NCBI GenBank assembly: GCA_046343015.1
Contig: JBKDOL010000053.1
Location: forward strand, 44,078 to 108,077
From: BJ22 sp021298375
GTDB lineage: Bacteria; Planctomycetota; Planctomycetia; Pirellulales; Pirellulaceae
DNA: 64,000 nt
Direction: 5' to 3'
Position 1 is the stretch's first letter, and every line of letters begins with the position of its first letter. The notes beneath the pieces are model-generated. The model saw only the letters and a list, made by a program, of their open reading frames with translations. It was not told the DNA's origin and did not search any database. The position numbers and the translations under genes were made by a program. Of this stretch, positions 39,112 to 47,617 are shown in pieces.

Positions 39112-41697
39112 CTATTTCACCGGGTCAACGCTGAGGATGCGGCCCCGGGGTGCGAGGCCGTTTAACTCAATCGGCCGGGTGGTCTTGCTGATCGTGCGAT
39201 TGCCGGCGGCATCGGTGACTTCCAGCTGGAGGAAGATTCGGTCGGGAGCCGTGTTGCCGGCCCGCCAGGCGTACGTGCCAGTATTCGGATGCCCGTTGAC
39301 GATAGTCGTCCAGGGCCCCTCGGCCGTCGGGCTCCACGACAGGGCGACGGGCCGTTCACCCAAGTCGATATCCGTCGCTTTCCAATTGACCACCAGAGCT
39401 CCGGCCTCCGACCCGCGACCAAAGGGAGCTGAAATCAGCTGGATCTCCGGCGGTGTGGTATCGACGCGAATCAGCATGTCGGGTTGGTCACCTCTGGCGG
39501 GTGCTCGACCCATGACTCCATCCTTGGTTTCGTAAACAATCCGAAAACCGTAAACGCCTTCGCTTTGCACTTGGACAGGAAAAGGACTCTCGCAGTCACT
39601 GTCCTCCCCGTACGAAGTCCAGCTTTGTCCGCCATCGGTTGTCATCCAGAGAACGACGCTCTTGATCACGGTGGGGTCGAGATAGGTGTTCTCATAATTC
39701 AACTTGAATCGTTGACTACCGACGCCCTGCACACTCAGCGCGGCGGCGTTATTTAATGCTGGAGCGATCGGCAACGGGTTATTCGGATTGGGTGTGGTTC
39801 CGGCGGGGGCAAGCACGCTCGGGCTGGCCATTTCTTCCGGCCGACCTGTCGCGCCCAGGGCGGCGGACGCGGGGATCACGTTCATCGGAGTCGATCCGGC
39901 AGTGAGTGAATCGCGTTGAGGCGCGGCATTGGCCACGTCCGCTGGCGGAAGGAGTGGTGCCGGGTTGACCGAGCTCAAATTGGAGGGCGCGGAGGGAACT
40001 TGCGCAGACTCCCCGTTGCTGCCAGGCCACTCGATGGCGTTCGGTATGGAAGGCGGGCTGCTGGGAGTGGTCGAGGCCGGTGCGACCGCTTGTTCAGCGG
40101 TTCCCATTCCGGAGCCCGGCACCACTTGCGGCAGGTCGACGGTGCTCCCCAATCCGATCGACATCCGCGGGGTTGCGCTTTCGTTAAACGGCAAGGCCGT
40201 CCCTTGGCTGGTCGAGCGCCCATCTACCGCCAGGGACCGGCTCGGCCAGGGCGTGCCTGTGGCTGGATTCGCTCCAGCAGCGGGCGAAGCACTCGCTGTT
40301 GGAGTTGAACGACCGTCACCAGCCAAGCCGTACAAATCGCCCCCCTGGGCTTTGATGGGCTGATGCAGATTCGATTGAATCGGTCCCGGCAGATTTCCAG
40401 CGGGGCGCTGGGCGGAGTTCAGGCCGGGTTGGTTGGTTGGATGCGTAGGCACCGGGTCCTGGTTGTAGCCGGCGCTCGGATTGACACCGCCTGGATTGCC
40501 ACTGGTTTGATTGCTCATCGCATAGCGCGCCCCGATTCCCCCCTGCCCTGCCGCAGGGAGTTGCGCTGGTGGTGCGGCCGTTGTCGCGGCCGCAAGTTGC
40601 GCGGCGGGAGTGCGACCGTCCGGAGGATTCGGAAAGGCGGTGGCCGGCAGCGAGGCCGGCGGCGGTTCCGGTGCGTCGTTCTTTTTCCACGGATTCCAAT
40701 TTCCCAACAGGCTCGGTTTTTGCGGCGGACAATTGCCATCGGGACAGTTTGGGTCGGCCCCGTTGGACTTTCCGTTCGGAACTTGACCGCGCGTCGCTGG
40801 GGGCGCGGTTGGAGCCGAACCGGGTCGAACAGCCGGCATTGGCATGTCGGCAGGAGGCAACACCGGACGCTGCACATTCGTGCTCGCCAAATTCGCCGGC
40901 AAACCAGATCGATTAGCTGCTCCGGCCAGTGGGGCGCGGTTGAGAGTCATGCGCGGAGAGACAATTTGCCGTTCCAGAACCACTTCGTTCCCACCCAGGT
41001 CTGCAATCTTCAATCGCACGACCATTTCCCTGGCTGACGCATCGCCCCAAAAGGCATACTGGTCGGAGAAGGTACCATTCTTGGCAGTCTCAACCGCTTT
41101 GTAGGGGACATCCACCCAGACGTTTTCGGAATCGTTTCCCGAGAGCAGCGAGCGGTATGCGAGCTGAACGGTCGTGGGGTCAATGTTCTGGTCATCGGCC
41201 TTCCAGCGGCAAACCACCCTGCCGGCCGCGTCGGTCTGGACGCGGAAATCGACTTCCGGCCGCAGCGTGTCGACGACCACAATCAATTCGACCGTCGCAT
41301 TGCCCGGAGGTTGGAGTTGGCGATTGCGGTCGAGCGTCTTCAGACAGAACCAGTATTCGCCATCGCCGCTGGCTTCGAACGGGATTTCGCGGGCATCCAG
41401 ATTTTGCCGCCCGTAAAACTGCCAAGTCAGCCCCCGGTTCTTTGACATGAAGAGCTGCACTTCGACAAACTTGTCATTCGAATTGTCAATCGAAAACGGA
41501 ATGCCAAATCCGGTCAGTCGCGTGCCAACGCGTTTGACGTTCGCCGGAACGTTGGTGGCCGGAGCCGAGTCCGGACGCCGTCCAAATAAATTCAGCTGGG
41601 ACCAGGCCGGCTCGGCAGCGACTGAGCAGGCCACCAGTAAGGTCAGCGTCAGGAACAGCAGGCGAGTCGGGCGCCGTCGCAGCTTGGGGCCTGCCAT
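39112..41697 (-). CDS. large exported protein with two related beta modules and a Pro-rich linker
   Basis: 861 residues. A signal peptide (LLFLTLTLLVACSVAAEPAWS) is followed by an N-terminal module (about 50-245), a Pro/Ala/Gly-rich linker of about 400 residues, and a C-terminal module (about 656-855). The two modules align by eye: FMSKNRGLTWQFYG with WMTTDGGQSWTSYG, GEYWFCLKTLDRN with GVYGFRIVYETKDG, VDTLRPEVDFRV with VDTTPPEIQLIS, and CRWKADDQNID with VNWKATDIDLG. The patterns resemble Ig-like/fibronectin-like and sialidase-type Asp-box strands. Function unknown; perhaps a cell-surface or adhesion protein. ATG 41697 gives the signal peptide; the frame extends 33 codons upstream. Confidence 0.8.
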   Translation of the reverse strand: MAGPKLRRRPTRLLFLTLTLLVACSVAAEPAWSQLNLFGRRPDSAPATNVPANVKRVGTRLTGFGIPFSIDNSNDKFVEVQLFMSKNRGLTWQFYGRQNLDAREIPFEASGDGEYWFCLKTLDRNRQLQPPGNATVELIVVVDTLRPEVDFRVQTDAAGRVVCRWKADDQNIDPTTVQLAYRSLLSGNDSENVWVDVPYKAVETAKNGTFSDQYAFWGDASAREMVVRLKIADLGGNEVVLERQIVSPRMTLNRAPLAGAANRSGLPANLASTNVQRPVLPPADMPMPAVRPGSAPTAPPATRGQVPNGKSNGADPNCPDGNCPPQKPSLLGNWNPWKKNDAPEPPPASLPATAFPNPPDGRTPAAQLAAATTAAPPAQLPAAGQGGIGARYAMSNQTSGNPGGVNPSAGYNQDPVPTHPTNQPGLNSAQRPAGNLPGPIQSNLHQPIKAQGGDLYGLAGDGRSTPTASASPAAGANPATGTPWPSRSLAVDGRSTSQGTALPFNESATPRMSIGLGSTVDLPQVVPGSGMGTAEQAVAPASTTPSSPPSIPNAIEWPGSNGESAQVPSAPSNLSSVNPAPLLPPADVANAAPQRDSLTAGSTPMNVIPASAALGATGRPEEMASPSVLAPAGTTPNPNNPLPIAPALNNAAALSVQGVGSQRFKLNYENTYLDPTVIKSVVLWMTTDGGQSWTSYGEDSDCESPFPVQVQSEGVYGFRIVYETKDGVMGRAPARGDQPDMLIRVDTTPPEIQLISAPFGRGSEAGALVVNWKATDIDLGERPVALSWSPTAEGPWTTIVNGHPNTGTYAWRAGNTAPDRIFLQLEVTDAAGNRTISKTTRPIELNGLAPRGRILSVDPVK

Positions 41698-42509
41698 CTT
41701 TTGTGGCGACTTGGGACGCAGCGGAAATTCGCGGCCGCGAGGGAGAGAGCTTGTGCAACAGACAGCAAAGGCAAGCGTGCGGAACATGTTTGGCAACCCG
41801 GGCTTGGAACAGGTGAGGCTGATGGACTGGAGTCGTTGCCTTGGATTCCGAAGCCAACAGGCGTTGTCCTGCGGGAAAATTACCTCTCGTCAGGCGGCAA
41901 TCCAAGGAGTCAAGTTTCAGCTTCCGTGCCGGGCGGCGCGATCGGGGTCCACGACGAGAGGGCTGTCCGCGGGAGAGAGCACCCTGTCGCGAGGTGACGC
42001 AGTGGAGACTCTTTCTCCACGTCACCGTCATCGAAGGAATTCGGCCAAGTGCGGAACGGTGCAGCAGTAATTCGCTGCCGCGCCCTGTTGTGCGGATTGT
42101 GCGAAAGAGCGCGGAAAAAAACTCAGGTTTTGCTGAACCCTTTTTCCAGCCCGGGCGTAGTATGAGCCGACCCCGCTGGGTTCGATTGCGGTCAACCGGG
42201 CGAGGGTCGGATGAGCCAACCGGGAACGGCTTCGACGAGGCGGGCGAAACCCGCACGGCGCAGGCTTACTCGGGGTAGTGACAGGCTTCCCCGGTGGAGT
42301 GATAGGCGTTTCCGCCGCGAGTTCCACGGTAATGGCCGTATTTTCGGTCGGGAAAGGGCTGGTGCAGTTATCCGTTGCGACGAGGAATTTGAGCTAAACC
42401 GGGAGGAGTTGGCGGGATATAATGACGCCGACGTCCTCACCCAAGGAGTCTGTTGGCTCGACCTTGGGTCGAACTGGCCCAGCACTTGGTTCCGAGTCCG
42501 ACGGTTGTG
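41698..42509. other. 812-bp gene-free stretch
   Basis: No gene is convincing here. It separates the divergent large exported protein and the small membrane protein at 42510, so promoters for both should be present. The clearest structure is the bulged 13-bp hairpin at 41993-42026, listed separately. The open frames are rich in Arg and Ser and have no ribosome binding sites. Confidence 0.5.
41993..42026. other. strong bulged hairpin in gene-free DNA
   Basis: GGTGAC (41993-41998) and GTGGAGA (42002-42008) pair with TCTCCAC (42014-42020) and GTCACC (42021-42026). This gives 13 perfect base pairs with a three-base GCA bulge and the loop CTCTT. No T-run follows directly, so it is not a simple terminator. 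It could belong to a small RNA or a protein-binding site. Confidence 0.55.
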
Positions 42510-42890
42510 ATGTTCGAATCCCTGCAAAAGTCCTGGAACGAGACAATGCAAATCACCGAAGCCCGCTGGGTGGTGTGGTTGACATTGCTGCTGGTTCTGG
42601 TGGTAACGGGAGTTTACTTGGTGAAGTTGTTTCGGGATTTCGCGTTTGGACTGCGGCCCAGCGAGGCTGACCGGATCAACGACTTGCGGAACCTGAAAGA
42701 GATTGGCGCCCTGAGCGAGGCCGAGTACCGGCGAGCTCGGGAGGCGCTCTCTCAAGGTGTCATCGATTCGAAAGGACCGAATGGTTCCAAGGAACCTGAT
42801 GGTCAGCCAGGAGTCGCCCCGAGCATTGCCTTTCGCGAAGTCGTCGACCGCGAGGGAGCGAGTGAAGTTGGCGAGGCGAGAAATCCATAA
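42510..42890 (+). CDS. small single-helix membrane protein with SHOCT-like end
   Basis: 126 residues. A single membrane helix (WVVWLTLLLVLVVTGVYLV) is followed by a short cytoplasmic part containing LRNLKEIGALSEAEYRRARE. This resembles the SHOCT motif, a short helical pair often found at C-termini of small membrane proteins. The last 35 residues are polar and probably disordered. ATG 42510 or the ATG at 42546 could be the start; neither has a strong ribosome binding site. The function is unknown. Confidence 0.7.
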   Translation: MFESLQKSWNETMQITEARWVVWLTLLLVLVVTGVYLVKLFRDFAFGLRPSEADRINDLRNLKEIGALSEAEYRRAREALSQGVIDSKGPNGSKEPDGQPGVAPSIAFREVVDREGASEVGEARNP

Positions 42891-43196
42891 CACTCAGCCG
42901 GTGTTCCCGGTTGAGGAGCTTAGGTGACTAGCCGATGTGAGGTGGCCGGTTGTTCTGGCGATCGCTGCTCGCTGGCACCTGAAAAGTTGGCAAGACGGAG
43001 GGGCTGGCTGGGAAAGTGCCGGTTGTCCGGCAGGTTTTCCGAGTCGACCCGCTCGCGGTTAGCTGATGTCGCGGTTATTTCGGTTTTTGGTTTGATTTCG
43101 ATAAAACAGCCGTCGGAAGTCTCGTTCATATTTTGGGGGCTCGCGGTCTGAAAATACATTTGCTCGAAGATGCGGGCAGGGAAGCACCTTCGATGT

Positions 43197-43211
43197 CTGG
43201 CACAGTGCCAG
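43197..43211. promoter_or_regulatory. 15-bp palindrome upstream of clpX
   Basis: CTGGCAC and GTGCCAG are perfect inverted halves around a single central A, 73 bp upstream of the clpX start. The size and symmetry are those of a dimeric repressor operator. The rest of the 394-bp gap 42891-43284 shows one GGGCAGGG at 43174-43181 and no gene. Confidence 0.45.
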
Positions 43212-43284
43212 GCAATCGTGATTCGAGCCACACAGGATTGCGGAGACTCCGGTTTTCGCAATTGGACTTGAATTAGGAGTGACC

Positions 43285-44562
43285 ATGCCCGCTGGCAACG
43301 ATAACACAGGCAGTCGCCGTACCGGGACTGCCAAAAAGAACGCTCACTGTTCGTTTTGTCGCAAGAGCTACCGTGAAATCGGACCGCTCGTGGAAGGCCC
43401 CGGCGACGTCTATATCTGCGGTGAGTGCATCGAACTCTGCCAGTCGATTCTCGACCAGGAGCAGCGTCGACGTGGTCCGACCAAGCAGTTGTTCTCCAAA
43501 ATCCCGACTCCCCGGGAAATTGTCGGCAAGCTGAATGAGTACGTGATTGGCCAGGAGGAATCGAAAAAGGTTCTCGCGGTCGCGGTTCACAACCACTACA
43601 AACGGTTGACGATCGACTGGGAGGGAAGCGATGTGGAAGTGGAGAAATCCAATATTCTGCTCGTGGGCCCGACCGGAAGCGGCAAGACCTTGCTCGCCCG
43701 AACGCTTGCTCGAATTCTCAACGTGCCCTTCGCGATTGGCGATGCGACTACCTTGACCGAAGCCGGCTACGTCGGTGAAGACGTCGAGAACCTGTTGCTG
43801 AAACTGCTGCACGCTGCTGACTTTGACATCGAAGCGGCGCAGCGGGGCGTGATCTACATCGACGAAATCGACAAGATTGGCAAGACCTCCAACAATGTCT
43901 CGATCACCCGCGATGTGTCGGGTGAAGGCGTGCAGCAAGCCCTGCTCAAGATGCTCGAAGGGACGGTCGCCAACGTCCCGCCTCAAGGTGGAAGAAAGCA
44001 TCCCGAGCAGCAGTACATCCAGATTGACACCAAGAACATCCTCTTCATTTGTGGTGGGACCTTTGTCGGCGTGGAGGACATCATCCGACGCCGCCTCGGT
44101 CGCCGCACGATCGGCTTTGGCCAACAAGCCGGTTTCAAGGCGGACGGTGAACGGGCCGAGATCCTCGCCCAGGTAACCAGTGATGACATTCTGGAGTTTG
44201 GCCTGATTCCCGAACTGATCGGCCGCTTGCCGGTTGTCTCCAGCCTCGCTCCACTGGACGAGGCAGGGTTGATGTCCGTGCTGACCGAGCCGAAGAACGC
44301 GTTGGTTCGGCAGTATCAGACGCTCTTCCAGATGGAACACTGCGACATCGAGTTCACCGAGGGGGCGTTGAAGCTGGTGGCCAAGCGGGCTTTGGAAAAG
44401 GGAACCGGGGCCCGGGGCCTGCGTTCTATCGTCGAAAGAGTCATGCTCGACATCATGTATGAACTTCCCGACCAGCCCAAGGGAAGCAAGTTTGTGATTA
44501 CCGAGGAAATTGTGAACGGAAACAAGTTTCAGTTCACGATGCCAGAAACCAAGAGTGCCTAG
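43285..44562 (+). CDS. clpX: ATP-dependent Clp protease ATP-binding subunit ClpX
   Basis: 425 residues, the normal ClpX length. The N-terminal zinc-binding domain shows CSFC and CGECIELC. The AAA+ module has Walker A GPTGSGKTLLAR, Walker B VIYIDEIDKI, the GYVGEDVENLL pore-loop region, the RKHPEQQ segment and sensor-2 GARGLRSI. The IGF-type loop that docks on ClpP is present as IGFG. ClpX unfolds proteins and feeds ClpP. AGGAG lies five bases before ATG 43285; an in-frame GTG two codons earlier overlaps that site. clpP and tig are not adjacent, unlike in many bacteria. A 14-bp repeat and a terminator follow. Confidence 0.97.
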   Translation: MPAGNDNTGSRRTGTAKKNAHCSFCRKSYREIGPLVEGPGDVYICGECIELCQSILDQEQRRRGPTKQLFSKIPTPREIVGKLNEYVIGQEESKKVLAVAVHNHYKRLTIDWEGSDVEVEKSNILLVGPTGSGKTLLARTLARILNVPFAIGDATTLTEAGYVGEDVENLLLKLLHAADFDIEAAQRGVIYIDEIDKIGKTSNNVSITRDVSGEGVQQALLKMLEGTVANVPPQGGRKHPEQQYIQIDTKNILFICGGTFVGVEDIIRRRLGRRTIGFGQQAGFKADGERAEILAQVTSDDILEFGLIPELIGRLPVVSSLAPLDEAGLMSVLTEPKNALVRQYQTLFQMEHCDIEFTEGALKLVAKRALEKGTGARGLRSIVERVMLDIMYELPDQPKGSKFVITEEIVNGNKFQFTMPETKSA

Positions 44563-44584
44563 GCTGAAGTCGACACGATAACCC

Positions 44585-44648
44585 TGCGAGGTAGCCCCTG
44601 CTAGGTAGCCCTTGCGAGGTAGCCCCTGCGAGGTAGCCCCTGCGAGGC
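44585..44648. repeat. 14-bp tandem repeat after clpX, four and a half copies
   Basis: TGCGAGGTAGCCCC occurs at 44585-44598, 44613-44626 and 44627-44640, with a variant at 44599-44612 and a partial copy to 44648. It starts 22 bases after the clpX stop and precedes the terminator. Confidence 0.93.
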
Positions 44649-44691
44649 GGTATCGCTCGAACAGGGGTCGGCTCGCGGGCCTTCAAGAATC

Positions 44692-44722
44692 AAACCCTCT
44701 CGGTCTCCCGGGAGGGTTTTTT
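44692..44722 (+). terminator. Rho-independent terminator of clpX
   Basis: AAACCCTC at 44692-44699 pairs with GAGGGTTT at 44712-44719 across a 12-base loop, and the T-run extends to 44722. It ends 37 bases before the aroK start. Confidence 0.8.
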
Positions 44723-44758
44723 CGATCCGGAGAAATCCGCTGCGAGGAGCCAACAGGA

Positions 44759-45328
44759 ATGCATCTCTATCTGCTCGGTCTCCGGGGGACAGGAAAGTCG
44801 ACCATTGGAAGATTGGTGGCGACAAAATTGGAACGCCCGTTTCTCGACCTCGACGACTTGATCGAGCAAACAGCTGGCCAGTCGATCAGCGAGATATTTC
44901 GCGGGCGCGGAGAGCCCTTCTTTCGCGAGCTCGAAGCTCGCACGCTGGAGGTTGTCGCCGAGGCAGCCCTTTCGGGACAGGCAGCGCCGGGGGTCGTGGC
45001 TCTGGGCGGGGGTGCATGCGAACGCAACGCCAATCGGGAACTGATTCGTCGGTCGGGACGCGGCGTTTGGCTGCAGGCGCCCGCCGAAGTCCTGTTTCGG
45101 CGGTTGGAACAAGACGTTAAGTCCAAGAGCCGCCGTCCTGCCTTGACGGATCTGGGAAGTCTCGCCGAATTGCAGGCTCTGAGCGCGCGGCGAGCGGAAA
45201 ATTATGCCGCCTGTGCGGAAATCACCCTCGCGACCGATCGCCTGAGTCCGGCAGAAGCGGCCGAAAAAATCGTCGGTTGGTGGCAGACCCCGCCGGCTGT
45301 CGATACAACCAAAGCGACCGCCGGGTGA
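44759..45328 (+). CDS. aroK: shikimate kinase
   Basis: 189 residues. Visible are Walker A GLRGTGKST near residues 7-15, DLDDLIEQ for shikimate binding, SISEIFRGRGEPFFRELE, the GGGA substrate loop (VVALGGGACER) and the lid region KSRRPAL. It phosphorylates shikimate in aromatic amino-acid synthesis. ATG 44759 is preceded by GAGGAG and AGGA and lies just past the clpX terminator; the longer upstream frame would run through that terminator. The C-terminal 15 residues are not conserved. Confidence 0.93.
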   Translation: MHLYLLGLRGTGKSTIGRLVATKLERPFLDLDDLIEQTAGQSISEIFRGRGEPFFRELEARTLEVVAEAALSGQAAPGVVALGGGACERNANRELIRRSGRGVWLQAPAEVLFRRLEQDVKSKSRRPALTDLGSLAELQALSARRAENYAACAEITLATDRLSPAEAAEKIVGWWQTPPAVDTTKATAG

Positions 45329-45428
45329 TCCGGCCTTGCGTCTGTTGACTCTCCTGAGCCTCGATTCCGGGCGCCGGGCGATCGGCTCCGCAATCCGCAC
45401 TCCAAACTTTGCACTCCCTGTTACCGCA

Positions 45429-46706
45429 ATGAACCTGCAGATCGACATCCCGCTGTTTATCTTCGGAGCGATGGTCGGCGCGATCGCCAATTGGGCGATT
45501 TGCAACTTGCGGGATTACGGGGTCGTCTTGCACAGCCCTTGGGGGCCGCAGCATCCCGCGGTTTCACCCCGACGAACGCTCGATTTCGTGCCGATTTTTG
45601 GTTGGCTTGCGCTCCGCCGGGATGCCGCGGTTTTGGGAAAAGGATTTTGGGTTCGTCCACTGTTGGTTGAGTTGGGTTTGGCTGCGGGAGCCGTTTGGTT
45701 CTATCACTGGCTGGCCGGCGGCGGACTGTCGGGGATTACCCCGCGGGATGGCGATCTGGAAATCTGGTACTCCGCTCTGAGCCTGCTGTTTGTTTTGGTC
45801 ACGATAGCGTCGTTGATCGATTTGGATGAAATGACCATTCCCGATTGGATCACGATTCCAGGGACTCTCGCAGCTTTGACCTTTGCGGTCGCCGCGCCCA
45901 ATTATCGGCTGCCCGAGCAGGCCAATGCTCTAGTGGCCAGCTACCAAACAGTCGATTTCATGACCCCGCACTCGTTGAACGATGCCGAATGGCGGTTCGA
46001 CGGGCGCGGATTGGCCGTCGGGCTGGCGACCGTTTGGATTTGGGCCTGGGCTCTGCTGCCCATGACGGTCGACTTCCGAGGTGGCTTGTTAAACGGTTGG
46101 CGGCTGATGTGGGCCAGTATCTTGCGTCCTGCCCGAAGAACCAAGTGCGCGATTCGCGTCGCACAGCGAAGGCCGCATGCCAACCTGTATGGATTGGCGC
46201 TCCTGGCCATCGCGCTCAGTGGTCTGGTCGGAGCCGTCTGGTTCCTCAAAGGCGAGCGCTGGGACAGTTTGCTTGGAGCGCTCCTCGGCCTGGCGATGGG
46301 AGGCGGGTTGACCTGGGGCGTTCGGCTGATCGGTTCCTACGCCTACGGCCAGGAGGCGATGGGCTTTGGCGATGTCACGCTGATGGCGATGATCGGGGCG
46401 TTTCTCGGCTGGCAGGCGGTGTTATTGGCATTTGTCGCAGCTCCGTTTGCCGCCCTGTTGATCGTTGGGATTCAGTTTCTCATCAGTGGAAAGAACGTGC
46501 TGGCCTTCGGTCCCTACCTTTCATTGGGAGCCGTGCTGGTCATTCTCGGCTGGCGTTGGCTCTGGCCGATCGCAGTTGAAAACTTCTATCAGTTGCCCCA
46601 TTGGATGACGTTGTCGATTTTGTTTGGCTGTCTCGCCGCAATCGGTCCGATGCTGTGGGCAATGAGCAGGATGCGCGGTGGCGAAGTAGAGGCGGATGAC
46701 CGATGA
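45429..46706 (+). CDS. A24 prepilin-type peptidase, enlarged
   Basis: 425 residues with about eight membrane helices. The two aspartate motifs of the A24 family are present: SLIDLDEMTIPDWITIPG and MGFGDVTLMAMIGAFLGWQ (the GxGD motif). These enzymes cleave the leader of type IV pilins and related pseudopilins. The N-terminal cytoplasmic segment lacks the CxxC zinc pairs of the bifunctional peptidase/methyltransferases, and an extra stretch of about 120 residues separates the two Asp motifs. ATG 45429 begins the first membrane helix; the frame extends 31 codons upstream. Its last bases overlap the next gene by four (ATGA). Confidence 0.88.
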   Translation: MNLQIDIPLFIFGAMVGAIANWAICNLRDYGVVLHSPWGPQHPAVSPRRTLDFVPIFGWLALRRDAAVLGKGFWVRPLLVELGLAAGAVWFYHWLAGGGLSGITPRDGDLEIWYSALSLLFVLVTIASLIDLDEMTIPDWITIPGTLAALTFAVAAPNYRLPEQANALVASYQTVDFMTPHSLNDAEWRFDGRGLAVGLATVWIWAWALLPMTVDFRGGLLNGWRLMWASILRPARRTKCAIRVAQRRPHANLYGLALLAIALSGLVGAVWFLKGERWDSLLGALLGLAMGGGLTWGVRLIGSYAYGQEAMGFGDVTLMAMIGAFLGWQAVLLAFVAAPFAALLIVGIQFLISGKNVLAFGPYLSLGAVLVILGWRWLWPIAVENFYQLPHWMTLSILFGCLAAIGPMLWAMSRMRGGEVEADDR

Positions 46707-47227
46707 ATGGCGCGTGGTTTGATTCGATCCGCGATTTGCAGGCCGGTCGCGAACTGGTTCGCCGGCGGCGTTATGGAATGATTCTGGTTCGGCGGGGAGA
46801 ATTGGACTCAATCCAATTTCGCCCTTGGCCCAAACTGATCTCGGTGGCGGAAGTCCGCTGGTGGGGGAGTTGGCAGCACGAGCGCGGTCAGCCCGACGAG
46901 TGCCGCTTGTACTACAACCAGCCCCTGCAGCATTCCAATTACCTCACGCTCGCTTACATCCACACCAGCTGGGCAACTTCCTACCGAACGTTTGTCGCTT
47001 CGCTCCGGGTCCTTGATCAGATTGCTGAGATCAAAGGAAGTGACGCCATTCTCTGCGAAGTCAGCAATCCGCGAATCAGCGACCGCCTGCTCTGCCGCCA
47101 GGGTTGGGTTCGGCATTTGGAACAAAGCTCCCGTCGTCATTGGATCAAACGCTTCTACGGAGCGTTTGGGGGAGTGCGGCAGGCAGAAGCGGAAAGGCAT
47201 CATCAGGTCGCTGCCGAGTCGGATTGA
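46703..47227 (+). CDS. hypothetical protein, possibly GNAT-fold
   Basis: 174 residues, translationally coupled to the prepilin peptidase by a four-base overlap. It begins MNGAWFDSIRDLQAGRELV and includes YLTLAYIHTSWATSYRTF and, near the end, GSDAILCEVSNPRISDRLL followed by GWVRHLEQSSRRHWIKRFYG. The last pattern (a strand, NxRIxxRLL, then GW) recalls the C-terminal half of GNAT acetyltransferases. The acetyl-CoA loop is not evident, so this is tentative. The coupling suggests a link to the peptidase or simply shared expression. Confidence 0.65.
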   Translation: MNGAWFDSIRDLQAGRELVRRRRYGMILVRRGELDSIQFRPWPKLISVAEVRWWGSWQHERGQPDECRLYYNQPLQHSNYLTLAYIHTSWATSYRTFVASLRVLDQIAEIKGSDAILCEVSNPRISDRLLCRQGWVRHLEQSSRRHWIKRFYGAFGGVRQAEAERHHQVAAESD

Positions 47228-47617
47228 GCATGCCGACCAGCTGCTAGCAGGAAGGGGACTGGCCGCATTGAGCAGTGGGGACGGGACCGGTGCTGAGTGC
47301 AGCGCGGGTTGCCCCAGCGGCCGGCCCGCGGGAAGTGTCTGCTCGCCGTTTTTCCGGCGAATTCGTCGCGAATGGGGTCCCCCATCGGTTTCCCCTTTGT
47401 CGCCAAACTCCTTTCTTGAGAACGCCTTGGCGAGGTGGTCGCTGGGCTGCGGGCCAGCGCGATTCTCCGCCAGAGAAAAAGCTGCAGCCGACCTCCCGGA
47501 TCGCCGCTGGCTTGGGCTGCTCATTGCTCTTCCCCCGAATTGCCCAGCTCGCTAACATCCCGCCGCTTGTCGGTCGGAGGAGCGAGTTGAAAACATGTTG
47601 AGCGACTGGGCTGGAAG
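47228..47617. other. 390-bp gap before the OmpA-like gene
   Basis: No gene, repeat or convincing promoter element is seen. It presumably carries the promoter of the OmpA-like lipoprotein gene. Confidence 0.4.

Noticed and set aside
42118..42146. GGTT/AACC stem followed by T-run as a terminator
   Set aside because: The stem is only four base pairs and would not be stable enough; no gene ends nearby.
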